Shown one piece after another: positions 1-9,100 of a stretch of DNA of 14,814 nt (the first letter of the stretch is position 1; every line of letters begins with the position of its first letter). The translations under genes and the position numbers were made by a program. The notes below the pieces were generated by a model, which made no database searches, was not told where the DNA came from, and saw only the letters and a program-made list of their open reading frames with translations. Source of the stretch: Deltaproteobacteria bacterium. Its GTDB lineage: Bacteria > Desulfobacterota > DSM-4660 > Desulfatiglandales > HGW-15. The DNA lies in assembly GCA_019308525.1 (NCBI GenBank), contig JAFDIC010000075.1:1-14814 (forward strand), read 5' to 3'.

Positions 1-1
1 C

Positions 2-181
2 GGGTATGTTTGGCACCTGACCCACCGATGTCATAAGAAAGAATTTCTACTGAAATTTGCCAGGGACCGCCGCCGATATCTCTACTGGGTCTTCCAAGCC
101 AGGAAGCGGTTTGGTCTGAGTGTGCTGAATTACATGGTGACATCAAATCATTATTTATGTGGAGCTCCACATAAGATGTGA
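2..181 (+). pseudogene. Truncated REP-associated tyrosine transposase (Y1, IS200-like) fragment
   Basis: Open at the left edge; reads GYVWHLTHRCHKKEFLLKFA, continues through a basic helix (RDRRRYLYW, QARKRFGLS) and reaches VLNYMVTSNH. This is the N-terminal part of the Y1 transposase domain in REP-associated transposases (RAYT), where Y(H)VTHRCH and MVTSNHIHLLV are usual. In intact members SNH is followed by IHLLV, the metal-binding HUH motif. Here the reading goes SNH-YLCGAPHKM-stop, so the protein ends just before HUH is completed and lacks the catalytic tyrosine region. The break coincides with the palindrome at 155-174. It is therefore a dead remnant; the family call is firm, the mechanism of truncation is inference. 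Confidence 0.8.
155..174. repeat. Perfect 20-bp palindrome at transposase breakpoint
   Basis: TTATGTGGAGCTCCACATAA equals its own reverse complement over all 20 bases. It starts a few bases after the last transposase codon that still matches the family (the NH of SNH) and supplies most of the aberrant tail. It could be the end of an inserted or excised element, a recombination junction, or a dispersed palindromic repeat. A second copy is not seen in this window. Confidence 0.85.
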
Positions 182-208
182 TTAGATATCAATAAGGTGG
201 CTCGGTCC

Positions 209-243
209 GACCCGAACCCGAAACCCGAGAACCCGAAACCCCG
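209..243. repeat. Short degenerate ACCCGAA tandem repeat
   Basis: Four or five imperfect copies of a (G)AACCCGAAA-like unit lie between the transposase remnant and the 3' end of the dihydrolipoyl dehydrogenase gene. The run is C/A rich on the plus strand. No function is evident; it is probably simple-sequence drift or part of a dispersed intergenic repeat. Confidence 0.5.
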
Positions 244-312
244 CCCCTACAGGGAACATCAGGGTCGTATCTCCCGTACAGATGATCCTGGAACTGGAAG
301 ACGGTGTATTTC

Positions 313-1749
313 CTATCCGTGCAAGGGCAGATCCATGGCCAGGAACGCTGCCTCTCCTATCACTTCTGAAAGGGTAGGGTGGGCATGAATCGTTTCAGCC
401 AGGTCTTTGACATTGCAGCCCGTGCGAAGGGCCAGTGTAGCTTCGCCGATAAGGTCGGTGGCGTGAGGCCCTATTATGTGGATTCCCAGGATTTTGCCGC
501 CATCCTTTTCAGACACAATCTTGGCCTGTCCAGCAATCTCACCAATTACATGGGCCTTGCCCAGTGTCCTGAACAGGACAGTGTCTGAACGCACCTGATA
601 GCCCTGCTCCTTGGCCTGGGCCTCTGTTAGTCCCACGTCGGCTATCTCCGGAGATGTAAAAATGACACCTGGTACGGCCCTGTAGTCCATTCCGGCCTTT
701 CCTCCCATAGCATTCTCAGCAGCCACCAGGCCCTCAGCGGATGCCACGTGGGCCAACATGATCTTGCCAGGACCCAAAAGGTCCCCAATAGCATAAACAT
801 CTGGCTCAGTGGTTTGCATCAGTTCATCGCTCACAACCCATCCCTTGTGGTCCAACTGGACATTAACGGACTCCAGACCTTGGATGTTAGTGCTATTGGG
901 GCTCCGCCCGACTGAGACCAGAACTTTTTCCACTGTTCGATGAACAGGTTTGTTATCTCTTTCGGTAGGTTTTTCCAGGAACGGAGAGGGCCCTATCGTC
1001 ACCCTCAGTTTGCCGTCTTCCTCGGAAAAACCTTCCACTACCCTGTTGACCATAAACTCTATCTTTCGTTTTTTCATTTCACGTTGAAGAACCCTTGAGC
1101 AGTCTTCATCAACCGAGGGTAGGGGAAGAATCCGGGACAAGGCCTCCACTATGGTGACCTTCGTCCCCAAGGCCGAGAACAGAAAACCAAACTCACATCC
1201 TATGACACCACCGCCCACAATCAACATGGATTCAGGTACCTCCTGCAAGCAAAGCGCATCGTTGCTCGAAAGGATCTTTTCGCCGTCAAAGGGAAGACCC
1301 GGCAGGTTGAAGGGTTTGCTGCCCGTGGCTAAAATGAGCCTGTCCCAAAACACCTCCTGTTCTCCTCCTTCAGAAAGCCTAACCCCGGCCAGGCCCTTCT
1401 TTTTCAAGTAACCTGTCCCCTTCAAATACTGGATCTTGTGGCGTTTCAGGAGATCTAAAATGCCCTTGCGCTGGTCTTCCACTACCCTGTCTTTCCTTTC
1501 CATTAGACGTGTCATGTCGGCAAGGACGTCACCATTTATGGTGATGCCGAACACCTCTGCGTTTCTAATCCTTCCCAGCAAATTGGCTGCTGTAATGAGC
1601 ACCTTGGAAGGAATACATCCCCAGTTCAAGCAAGTGCCGCCCAAGTTATCCTCTTCGATCACCGTCACTTCAGCCCCCAACTGGGCTGCCCTAACAGCAG
1701 CAATGTACCCTCCTGGTCCGCCACCAAATATTGCTATCTTAACCGACAC
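313..1749 (-). CDS. lpdA: Dihydrolipoyl dehydrogenase (E3)
   Basis: FAD-dependent oxidoreductase that reoxidises the dihydrolipoyl group of 2-oxoacid dehydrogenase complexes or of the glycine cleavage H protein, passing electrons to NAD+; cytoplasmic. Length of 478 aa is normal for E3. Visible features: N-terminal FAD Rossmann motif GGGPGGY (residues 9-15); redox-active disulfide in GGTCLNWGCIPSK (Cys40 and Cys45); second dinucleotide motif GGGVIGCEFG near 180; the ATG-x(1-2)-P and AIGD motifs; and the C-terminal catalytic signature HAHPTLSE (His457, Glu462). All catalytic residues are present, so it should be active. No E1, E2, lipoyl synthase or glycine-cleavage gene is adjacent, so the complex it serves is unknown. 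The upstream same-strand genes leave a 363-base gap or a possible small ORF, so co-transcription is possible but not shown. Confidence 0.95.
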   Translation of the reverse strand: MSVKIAIFGGGPGGYIAAVRAAQLGAEVTVIEEDNLGGTCLNWGCIPSKVLITAANLLGRIRNAEVFGITINGDVLADMTRLMERKDRVVEDQRKGILDLLKRHKIQYLKGTGYLKKKGLAGVRLSEGGEQEVFWDRLILATGSKPFNLPGLPFDGEKILSSNDALCLQEVPESMLIVGGGVIGCEFGFLFSALGTKVTIVEALSRILPLPSVDEDCSRVLQREMKKRKIEFMVNRVVEGFSEEDGKLRVTIGPSPFLEKPTERDNKPVHRTVEKVLVSVGRSPNSTNIQGLESVNVQLDHKGWVVSDELMQTTEPDVYAIGDLLGPGKIMLAHVASAEGLVAAENAMGGKAGMDYRAVPGVIFTSPEIADVGLTEAQAKEQGYQVRSDTVLFRTLGKAHVIGEIAGQAKIVSEKDGGKILGIHIIGPHATDLIGEATLALRTGCNVKDLAETIHAHPTLSEVIGEAAFLAMDLPLHG

Positions 1750-1812
1750 AGTCCATCCTCCTTCCTGGCCGTCAATTCTGAAGCCTTCTGATATCCCAGA
1801 GGTTCCAGGCCC

Positions 1813-2087
1813 TCAACCAATCCTTCCGCTCTGAGCCATTCTTTTGTCAAGTGACTCTGTCTCCACATAGAATTCCGCGGGCGTATCTTCTGTCTCACGC
1901 GGTTCCCTGGCTACGATCTCTTCAGGGGTGCCATCCCCGGAGCCGACTGTAGTGAGGTTGTGTCCCCTTTGCGCCGCGGCCCCGGCGATTTCGGGAACAG
2001 TATCCACATCCTGCCCCCCCATGGGGCGGCACCCCAGGGATTATTGTTGTTTTCTTCACATACCACCCCTTCCTTGTTGTTTGCCAT
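1813..2087 (-). CDS. Doubtful small hydrophilic ORF interrupted at a G7 tract
   Basis: Not recognised. On the minus strand an ATG at 2087 opens MANNKEGVVCEENNNNPWGA and runs into a run of seven G (plus-strand C7 at 2014-2020). In the frame after that run, an open stretch reads GGQDVDTVPEIAGAAAQRG and later TPEEIVAREPRETED, ending with QSGRIG and a stop at 1813. Adding one G (7 to 8) would fuse both into about 91 acidic, hydrophilic residues. Alternatives are a TTG start at 2120 overlapping the stop of the zinc-ribbon gene, or no gene at all. A homopolymer slip or sequencing error could explain the break. It lies between two same-strand genes in an otherwise unexplained gap. Low confidence. 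Confidence 0.25.
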
Positions 2088-2116
2088 TTCCCCGGCCCGG
2101 TTGTGAGTGTCTGTGG

Positions 2117-2467
2117 TCAAAAAGTCGTATATTTTACCTCATGGCCCACCTTTGTGGCCCTTGCCAGCTCCATGTGCCTCAGTGCGGCAAAACTGGTCCT
2201 GAATTCCTCCTCGGTGATGCCCAGTTCCCTGCATATTTCATTGAGCCCCAGGGGACCTCTGTTTCTTATCAAGTCGACCATCTTCTCCTGGACAGGAGTA
2301 AGGGTTGGCTTTCCTCCAACCTCTTTTTTGGCCGTGTAAACCGCCCACGGGTCGCAGACCCGGGGTGATGCCTTTATCTCCAGGTAACAATCTTCACACA
2401 ATACCTGCCCGGCGTGTTCATATTTTTCATCAGGACCAAGCTGTGCTTGACATCTATCGCACTTCAT
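2117..2467 (-). CDS. Small zinc-ribbon / winged-helix protein, putative regulator
   Basis: Function unknown. The start is placed at ATG 2467 (MKCDRCQAQLG), preceded by AAAGGAGGT (plus 2479-2487) about 11 bases upstream; a longer in-frame reading to 2569 has no such site and a non-conserved-looking extension. The protein is 116 aa. Residues 3-27 hold two CxxC pairs (Cys3/Cys6 and Cys24/Cys27) separated by 17 residues, typical of a LIM-like or treble-clef zinc knuckle. Residues about 55-116 look like a winged helix-turn-helix: LTPVQEKMVDLI, then GPLGLNEICRELGITEEEF, then a strand pair ending VGHEVKYTTF. It may bind DNA or act as a metal-linked adaptor. It heads the minus-strand group that ends with lpdA and diverges from the giant RHS gene. 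Domain picture is fairly secure; role is inference. Confidence 0.7.
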   Translation of the reverse strand: MKCDRCQAQLGPDEKYEHAGQVLCEDCYLEIKASPRVCDPWAVYTAKKEVGGKPTLTPVQEKMVDLIRNRGPLGLNEICRELGITEEEFRTSFAALRHMELARATKVGHEVKYTTF

Positions 2468-2611
2468 GGGCGCTCCACACCTCCTTTGCATGCTCCTTGA
2501 TGATCCCAGGTTAAAGCTAATCACTGATTTGCAGGGTTCAACAAGGGTTCGGCAAGCGGCTACGGCCATCCGTTGATACAGGCAGGGTCAGCGCCGGAGC
2601 CCCGATTTTCC

Positions 2612-2641
2612 TTGACATTCTTGCCAGGTTTAGCCTACATA
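2612..2641 (+). promoter_or_regulatory. Candidate sigma-70 promoter for the giant RHS gene
   Basis: TTGACA (2612-2617) is a consensus -35. After 18 bases, TACATA (2636-2641) could serve as a weak -10. It points toward the giant gene and would give a leader of roughly 340 bases containing the inverted repeats at 2663 and 2809. No competing promoter is as good in this gap, but the -10 matches only three of six positions. Confidence 0.3.
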
Positions 2642-2662
2642 AGTCGTACTCAAACAGTATTC

Positions 2663-2684
2663 ATTATGCTAACTTAGGCATAAT
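2663..2684. promoter_or_regulatory. AT-rich inverted repeat, possible operator
   Basis: ATTATGC (2663-2669) is answered by GCATAAT (2678-2684). The inner bases TAA-C-TTA extend the symmetry to ten base pairs with one bulged G. It lies just after the candidate promoter in the AT-rich part of the divergent intergenic region, where an operator would be expected. The binding protein is unknown; the neighbouring zinc-ribbon/winged-helix protein is a speculative candidate. Confidence 0.4.
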
Positions 2685-2808
2685 TTATATCAAATATTAG
2701 TCCAGTAACATATAATTTCAACAAAATTCCAGTTTTTACTGCCAGCTTTAATCTGCACTCCAGCATAAGGAGCCGGCATGTCAAGGCCTATCAAAACGTG
2801 TCTGTGCT

Positions 2809-2844
2809 GCTCCTGACGTCTCAAAGTTTCATTCCGTCAGGAGC
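2809..2844 (+). other. Strong stem-loop in the 5' leader region
   Basis: GCTCCTGACG (2809-2818) pairs perfectly with CGTCAGGAGC (2835-2844) around a 16-base loop. No T-run follows, so it is not a standard intrinsic terminator. It could be an mRNA leader structure, a dispersed palindromic repeat, or a protein-binding site. It sits about 150 bases before the ribosome-binding site at 2979. Confidence 0.6.
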
Positions 2845-2978
2845 GTGAAGAAAACGTAGACAGCCCGCCCCATTGAAAAACCCCGGACTGTTCCTGGCAC
2901 ATCGAACATCACTATTGAAGAGGACTAAGACCTTGCCCGCATTCCTATTTGAGGATGAGCGGTCGGGTCAGTCCCTGG

Positions 2979-2986
2979 AAAGGAGG
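2979..2986 (+). promoter_or_regulatory. Ribosome-binding site that decides the RHS gene start frame
   Basis: AAAGGAGG lies six bases before ATG 2993. It is the best Shine-Dalgarno near the 5' end of the giant gene, and it belongs to the frame that encodes the signal peptide, not to the long frame. The in-frame starts of the long frame (GTG 3084, ATG 3108) have no comparable site. Confidence 0.75.
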
Positions 2987-2992
2987 ACGCGG

Positions 2993-3163
2993 ATGGAGCT
3001 CAGAGCCGTTGCGATGAATGCCCTTTTATCCTACCGAAAGAAGTCATTTCTATTCGGGCTGATAATCACTTCTTGCCTCGCGGGTGTTTTTACTGCGAGC
3101 ATTGGTTATGCGCCTGTTGAAAGGAAAACCCGCAAGAGAGTCCAGGAGATTCGCTGTTTCTGA
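2993..3163 (+). CDS. Out-of-frame 5' end of the giant RHS gene: signal peptide segment
   Basis: This 56-codon frame starts at ATG 2993 (or Met8) behind a strong ribosome-binding site. It encodes a textbook export signal: basic LLSYRKKS, hydrophobic core FLFGLIITSCLAGVFTASI, then GYAPVERKT. ITSC loosely fits a lipobox, so a lipoprotein signal is possible; cleavage after IGYA by signal peptidase I is the alternative. The frame then hits TGA at 3161-3163. The long downstream frame begins to resemble the expected mature protein at GKPARESRRFAVSDPG, encoded from about 3123. A reading shift of +1 between about 3105 and 3130, near the GAAAGGAAAACCC stretch, would join the two. I see this as the true N-terminus of the next gene, broken by mutation, assembly error or, less likely, programmed shifting. 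Confidence 0.65.
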   Translation: MELRAVAMNALLSYRKKSFLFGLIITSCLAGVFTASIGYAPVERKTRKRVQEIRCF

Positions 3164-6100
3164 TCCAGGCCCTGATTACATGCTGCGCATTCACAATGGA
3201 GGAGATGATGGCCAGTACTGCTCGGTGACAAGCGGCGTCATCAGGCTAAACGGGAAACGGGTTGTGAAACCCAGGGAATTCAAGAAAAAGGTGCTGGTAA
3301 TCGAAAAACGGGTTCGGCTTAGAAGGAAAAACTTGCTGGCCGTCAAGCTGGGGGGCAAGCCCGGATGCGGGATTACGCTGGAGATCGTTCCAGCCTGGAA
3401 TGCCGTTCCGGTGGCTGATGCTGGAGCGGACCAGGACGTCACTGTAGGCGCTGAGTGCACCCTGGACGGCAGTAACAGTTACGACCCGGACGGAGATCTA
3501 ATTGCCTATTCGTGGACCATAATGTCAAAACCCGCGGGAAGCGGAAGTGAACTTGATGATCCCAGTTCTGTGACACCTAGTTTCATCCCGGATATATCAG
3601 GTGCTTACGAGATCGCCTTGACCGTGAATGACGGCCATCAGGACAGTGCCCCGGATGAGGTCGTAGTAACAGCCTTCCCGCCCAATGCTCCGCCCACTGC
3701 CAGGGCGGGACCGGATCAGAGTGTAACCACCGGAAGTGTTGTTCACCTTGATGGCACGGGCAGTTTCGACCCGGAAGCCGACCCCTTAACCTATTCATGG
3801 GAAATCTTGTCCGTTCCTCAAGATAGTGACACATACATTGATGACCCCACCTCACCCACCCCCAGTTTTCTGGCTGACGTGGATGGTGAATACACCTTGA
3901 GCCTCATTGTTAATGATGGTGAGTTTGACAGCTTACCCGATGAGGTAGTGATCACCTCTGCCACACCCAATGCCGAGCCTGTGGCCGATGCGGGCGAGGA
4001 TCAAGTGGTTCTCCTCAATTCCTCAATAATGCTGGACGGGACAGAAAGCTACGACCCGGACCAGGACTCAATTACCTATAGCTGGACCATCGTATCAAGA
4101 CCCAGAGAAAGTGTGAGCGAACTTGATGACCCCTCACTGCCCACCCCGCAGATCCTGGCCGACAAGGCGGGAGACTTCGTTTTCCGGCTCGTCGTGAATG
4201 ATGGGGAGCTTGATAGTGATCCTGACACGGTAGTAGTTATTTGTGTGATCCCGCCCACTCCGCCCGCCATAGATCCGGTAGAGAGCCCTACCAGCCAGCC
4301 ATCACAGGTGATTTGGGGGCAGGCGGACCCATCTGTCACCATAGCTGTCACAGGCGGGATGGAAACTGTTCAGGCGGAGACGGATGGGGAGGGCGAATTC
4401 TCGTTGGAGGTATCTCTAAATCAAAATACCACAAACCATCTCTCCTTCACGGCCACGGACCAATATGGATTCACCAGCGAATCCACCTCTGTAGAGATAA
4501 TTCATGACAGCATTCCGCCGCCTGCCCCTGATACGGGAAGCATCACTGTATCCGGACCAGGGGAGAGCGGAATGGTTCAAGTTGCCGGTGAGGCCGGAGC
4601 AGTGGAGCCAGGAAGTTTTGTCACGGTTCAAAATACCAACACGAATGGTACTGTTACCGTGCAAGCAAATAGCAGCGGCGCATTTCTAGTATCCATAGAG
4701 GCTTCGCCCGGCGACATACTTGAGATCCACACCAGGGATTCTGCGGGAAACAGCAGCTCACCCGTTCAGACCATGGTACCGGAAACCCCTCCCATTACCT
4801 CCACCACGGGCTACGTGCACGGACGAGTGTTTGATTCCCGCACCGATCAGCCCCTGGCCCTGGCTGAAATCAGTGCAAGGGATGTGCAAGGAAAAGTCTA
4901 TTCGGATCCCCACGGAAAGTTCGTCTTTCCCGCACCGGACACGGGAAGATACCTCCTGACCATTGAAAAGCAGGGATACACCTATGCCCAGAGGTGGGCC
5001 GACGTGGTGGCCACGCAGGATGTGCACGTGAAGGCCGCTTACCTCACACCCCTGGACAGCGCCGTCTCGTCCATCGGGCCGGAGGGCGGGACCCACAATT
5101 CTTCTGCCGGTGACATCATTGTTACTATCCCTCCGGGTGCCGTAGATCACGAGATCGAGGTCAGCGCCACCATGCTCCAGGCGGACAGGGAGCTTCCTTC
5201 CCCGCTGCCCATGAACAGCATCTTCACCTACGCAATGGAATTCCAGCCCCATGGGGCCACTTTTGCGGAGCCGGTTCAGGTCAGATTTACCAATAGCCTG
5301 GGGTTCGCACCCGGCACTCCCATTCCGGTAGGCTATTTCGATCGCACGGCCGGCAAATGGATCGACCAGGGGATGGCCCAAGTCTCCTCGGATGGGAACT
5401 GGGTGGACTACACGGTGACCCATTTTTCCGCCTACGACATAAATCTTGCCCTTGGGGCCATCTTCGGCACCTTACCTCTGGGAAGCCTGAATGATCTGCC
5501 CGGGAAATCTCGCGGAGTTCACAACGAGGCAAAAGGAAAAAATGAGTTCTCTTTCAGCTACAAGTCCGGCGATTTGACAACCTCCTATAGCTTTCCGACC
5601 CATATATCAATGGGCTCGGCCAATCATCTCACTTTCGTGTATCACAGCACCACGGCCAAACCTCGAGTCGTCATATCCCTCGACCACCAGCGCTATACCG
5701 ACCAGGCCCCGAGCCGACTGGATTTTGAGCTGAATGTGGCGGGCCTTACCAGGCGAGTGACTTTCAACTCCCCTGCACAGGACACCCCCTATCGTTTCGC
5801 CTACCTTTTCGACGCCAGGAATGCCAGGGGTGAGCAGCTTCCCACTGGCCTTTACCCTTATCAGGCCTACATAACCCACATATACCCGGGCAACTATTAC
5901 ACGGCAGAGTATTTCGGAGGACCTCCGGTTCAGGACACAGGCATCCCGGCCCGTGAGGGAGTGCCTCGCACGATAGGTTATGGCGGGACGGCGTTGGTGC
6001 TTAACCAATCCGAGAGCCCTTTTGGGGTGGGATGGGGACTGGCCGGCCTGAAACGGCTCCATGTCGACCCGGCAGGGGGCCGCGCGCTCCTCACTGACGG

Positions 6101-9100
6101 CTCCGGCACTGCTGCCGAGTTCAGTACCAAGCAGGTCCTGGGAAATATCGAGTGGCTGTTTGCCGTTGACGTGGCCGTGGATCAAGGCGGCACTGCCTGG
6201 GTGTCCCGCTACAATTTCAACACACTCGCTTCTGATCCTGGCGAATACGGGCTTGATAGCTTCTCGCCCTCCCGCGAGCACTCAGGGTGTTTCAGCTCCT
6301 GTGCACTTTTCCCCGGACAGCCCTGTGTGGGGTGGCAACCGAGACAGATCTTGTTCGATGGCCAGGACCGCATGATCATGGCAGCAGGCTCTGGCACAAA
6401 CTCAGCAATCGTACTGAAGACTGCTTCTCCCTGCGACCGGTGGTCCGAGGAAGTCTTGGCGGCCTATCCCGATGTGGAGGACCCCATTGGCCTGGCAATG
6501 GACTCCGGGGGAAACGTCTACGCCACATGCTGGAGCCACGACTCCGCCTGGATCTCAAAGATCCTGCCCGATAAGACCGTGATCAAGCTGTTTGACGGGC
6601 AGATTGATTGGCCCTTCTTCCTGGCCACTGACCCCGATGATAACCTCTATATCTCCAGTCTCACCACCGGGATCATCTACAGGATGACCCCTGATCTCCA
6701 TTTCTCCGAGTATGCCTCCGGGTTCATGCGTCCCACGGGGGTGGCCTGTGACCAGGAAGGCAATCTCTATGTGGCAGAGTCTGTGGGTGGAACCATCTAC
6801 CGTGTTGCCCCTGAGGGTACACGCACAATTGTTGCAACCGGTCTCATGGAGCCCATGGGCCTCGCCTTTGACCCGGAGGGCAACCTCTACGTGGCCGATC
6901 ACAACCGGCGCGGCAAGGGGGTGTCGGATGGCTACCTCTACAAGATCACCTTGAAGGATGACGCCCTCTATTCGGACGATGGATTGAGCATTCTTGTGAA
7001 AAACCCGGACAACTCCTACAGCCTCACCCTCCCGGAGGGCAGCCGTATGGAATTTGACCCGGGAGGGCTGCAAACTGCCTTTACCGACACCAACGGAAAC
7101 ACCACCACCTTCGCTTACGACGGGCAGGGGCGCCTTGTGTCCATTACCGACCCTGTCGGAAAGGTAACCACGTTGCAATATGCGGGAGACCACCTGAGCC
7201 AGGTGACTGATCCAGCCGGGAGGGCAACCCGCTTTTCCGTTGATGCCAACGGGGATCTGGTCTCCATCACCGATGCCATGGGATATGTCACCGCCTATAC
7301 GTACAACGACCACCTGATGACCTCTGAAACAAACGTGCGCGGCAAGAGGACCACCTACACCTACGATGCCAACGGGTTCCTCTCACGGGTCGTAGAGCCC
7401 CTGGGTGTGGAGCATAACCTGCTTCCATCGGACAGCATGGGGCTGGTCAATGACATCCCGTCCGGCCAGGGAACCCCTGATAGCCCTGCTTCCCTGGTCC
7501 CGGCAGAAGATGTGTACGCGCGTTACACTGACCCTCGTGGCAATGAGACAGACATCACCCTCGACGGGCAGGGCAGAATCGTCAAGGTAGTCGACCCCAT
7601 GGGCAATGTGACGACCGTCTCGCGGGATCAGGATTCCAGGCCGGTCTGGATCGAGCTGCCTGATTACAACCTCAAGTACCACTACCGTTACGACGGCCGG
7701 GGAAACCTGACTTACATCTATGCCTACTCAAGCATTGGGAACAGCGGCTACGACCGTGACATCTTCACGTGGGATCCCAGGTTTGACAGGATCAAGACGA
7801 TCAAGGATCCCGTAGGTATGGCCACAGGCACCTATAGGTTTGACTACGATGACCACGGAAATCTTGTGACCTTCACAGACGCGGCCGGGAATGTCACCAC
7901 GTACACGTACAATTCGAGGGGGCAGGTTGAGACGGTAACGGCCGCCGACGGAGGCGTGACCTCGTTTTCCTATGACGCTGCCGGTAACCTGGTCTCCATC
8001 ACCGATGCCCTCGGTCGAGTGACTTCACTGGCGCGGGATACCGTGGGAAGGGTGATAGGGATTACCGATGGGGAGGGCAACTCCGGGCAAATCGAATACA
8101 ATAGGCTCGGATGGCCCACCCAGATCACTGATGCCCTGGGGAACATCGCCTCTGTGACCTATGACCCGGAGGGCAACCCCATCAGCACAACCGATACCAG
8201 AGGTAATAAGTGGACTACCCAATACGACGACCTCGGGCGGCCCGTGCGCAGGACGACCCCCCTCGGCTATACAGCGACAGTGACTTACGACGCCAGTGGA
8301 AACGTGACCTCGATCACCGACTACAGAGGGGAGACCACGACTTTCACCTATGATACCCTGAACCGCCTGGTCCAGAAGGATGCAGGCGGCAAGACCACCA
8401 CATACACCTATGACAATCTGGGGGTCCTGACAGAGGTGAGCAATGCCGACGATACCGTCACCTACCGGTACGGGGTTTACGGGATCAGCGGCCTGGTGCC
8501 CGTTTCCGAGCAGACCAACCAGGGCAAGGTGACATATACGTGGACTGGATTCGATGTTCTCACTCGCGTGACGAGTCACGGCTTTTCACTGGCGACCATA
8601 GTGGAGCACTCCTATGACCCGATGCGAAGACCGACCCGGATTGTGCATTACCAGAGTGGAACTAACGGGGTGTATAGCCTTGAATACGACGAGATGAGCC
8701 GCGTTAGATCAAGAGTGCTCTACGGCAAACCGACCTGGATGACAGGGGGGTTCTGGAGCAATAGCTACCTCATGACCACCACTTTTGACTACGACGATGT
8801 GGGCAACCTTCTAAGCTTGAGCGACACCCTGGGGATTCAAGCCCTGGACTTTACCTATGATGGTGTTGACAACGTCCTCACCAAGGCCGATACGACAGGC
8901 ACCAGCTCCTATAGCTACGATTCGCTCTACCGGCTGATCCAGGCGATCCACCCTGCGTCCGCCACCGAGACCTATACCTATGACAGTGAGGGGAACAGGC
9001 TGACGGACGCACTCGGCGCAGGCTACACCTACGATGCAGCCAATCGTCTCCTTTCCATGAACGGCACCACGTTCACCTATGATGGAAACGGTAACATGAC

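Noticed and set aside
209..243. ACCCGAA repeat as a CRISPR array
   Set aside because: Units are about 7 bases, contiguous and without spacers.
1436..1834. Plus-strand 132-aa ORF
   Set aside because: Antisense to the N-terminal, motif-bearing part of lpdA; no recognisable protein features.
2470..2660. Possible riboswitch before the zinc-ribbon gene (GGCCGTAGCCGC-like stretch)
   Set aside because: Superficial likeness to a GEMM-type stem, but the other conserved elements of that class are absent.
4758..5423. Long minus-strand ORF (221 aa) inside the RHS gene
   Set aside because: Antisense to well-supported domain sequence, with no ribosome-binding site or family resemblance; a GC-driven shadow.
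6555..7313. Minus-strand ORF of 252 aa, and similar ones at 5607-6281, 8025-8579 and 8811-9425
   Set aside because: All mirror the repetitive beta-propeller and YD-repeat codons (repeated HV-, VIGV-like strings) and have no independent support.
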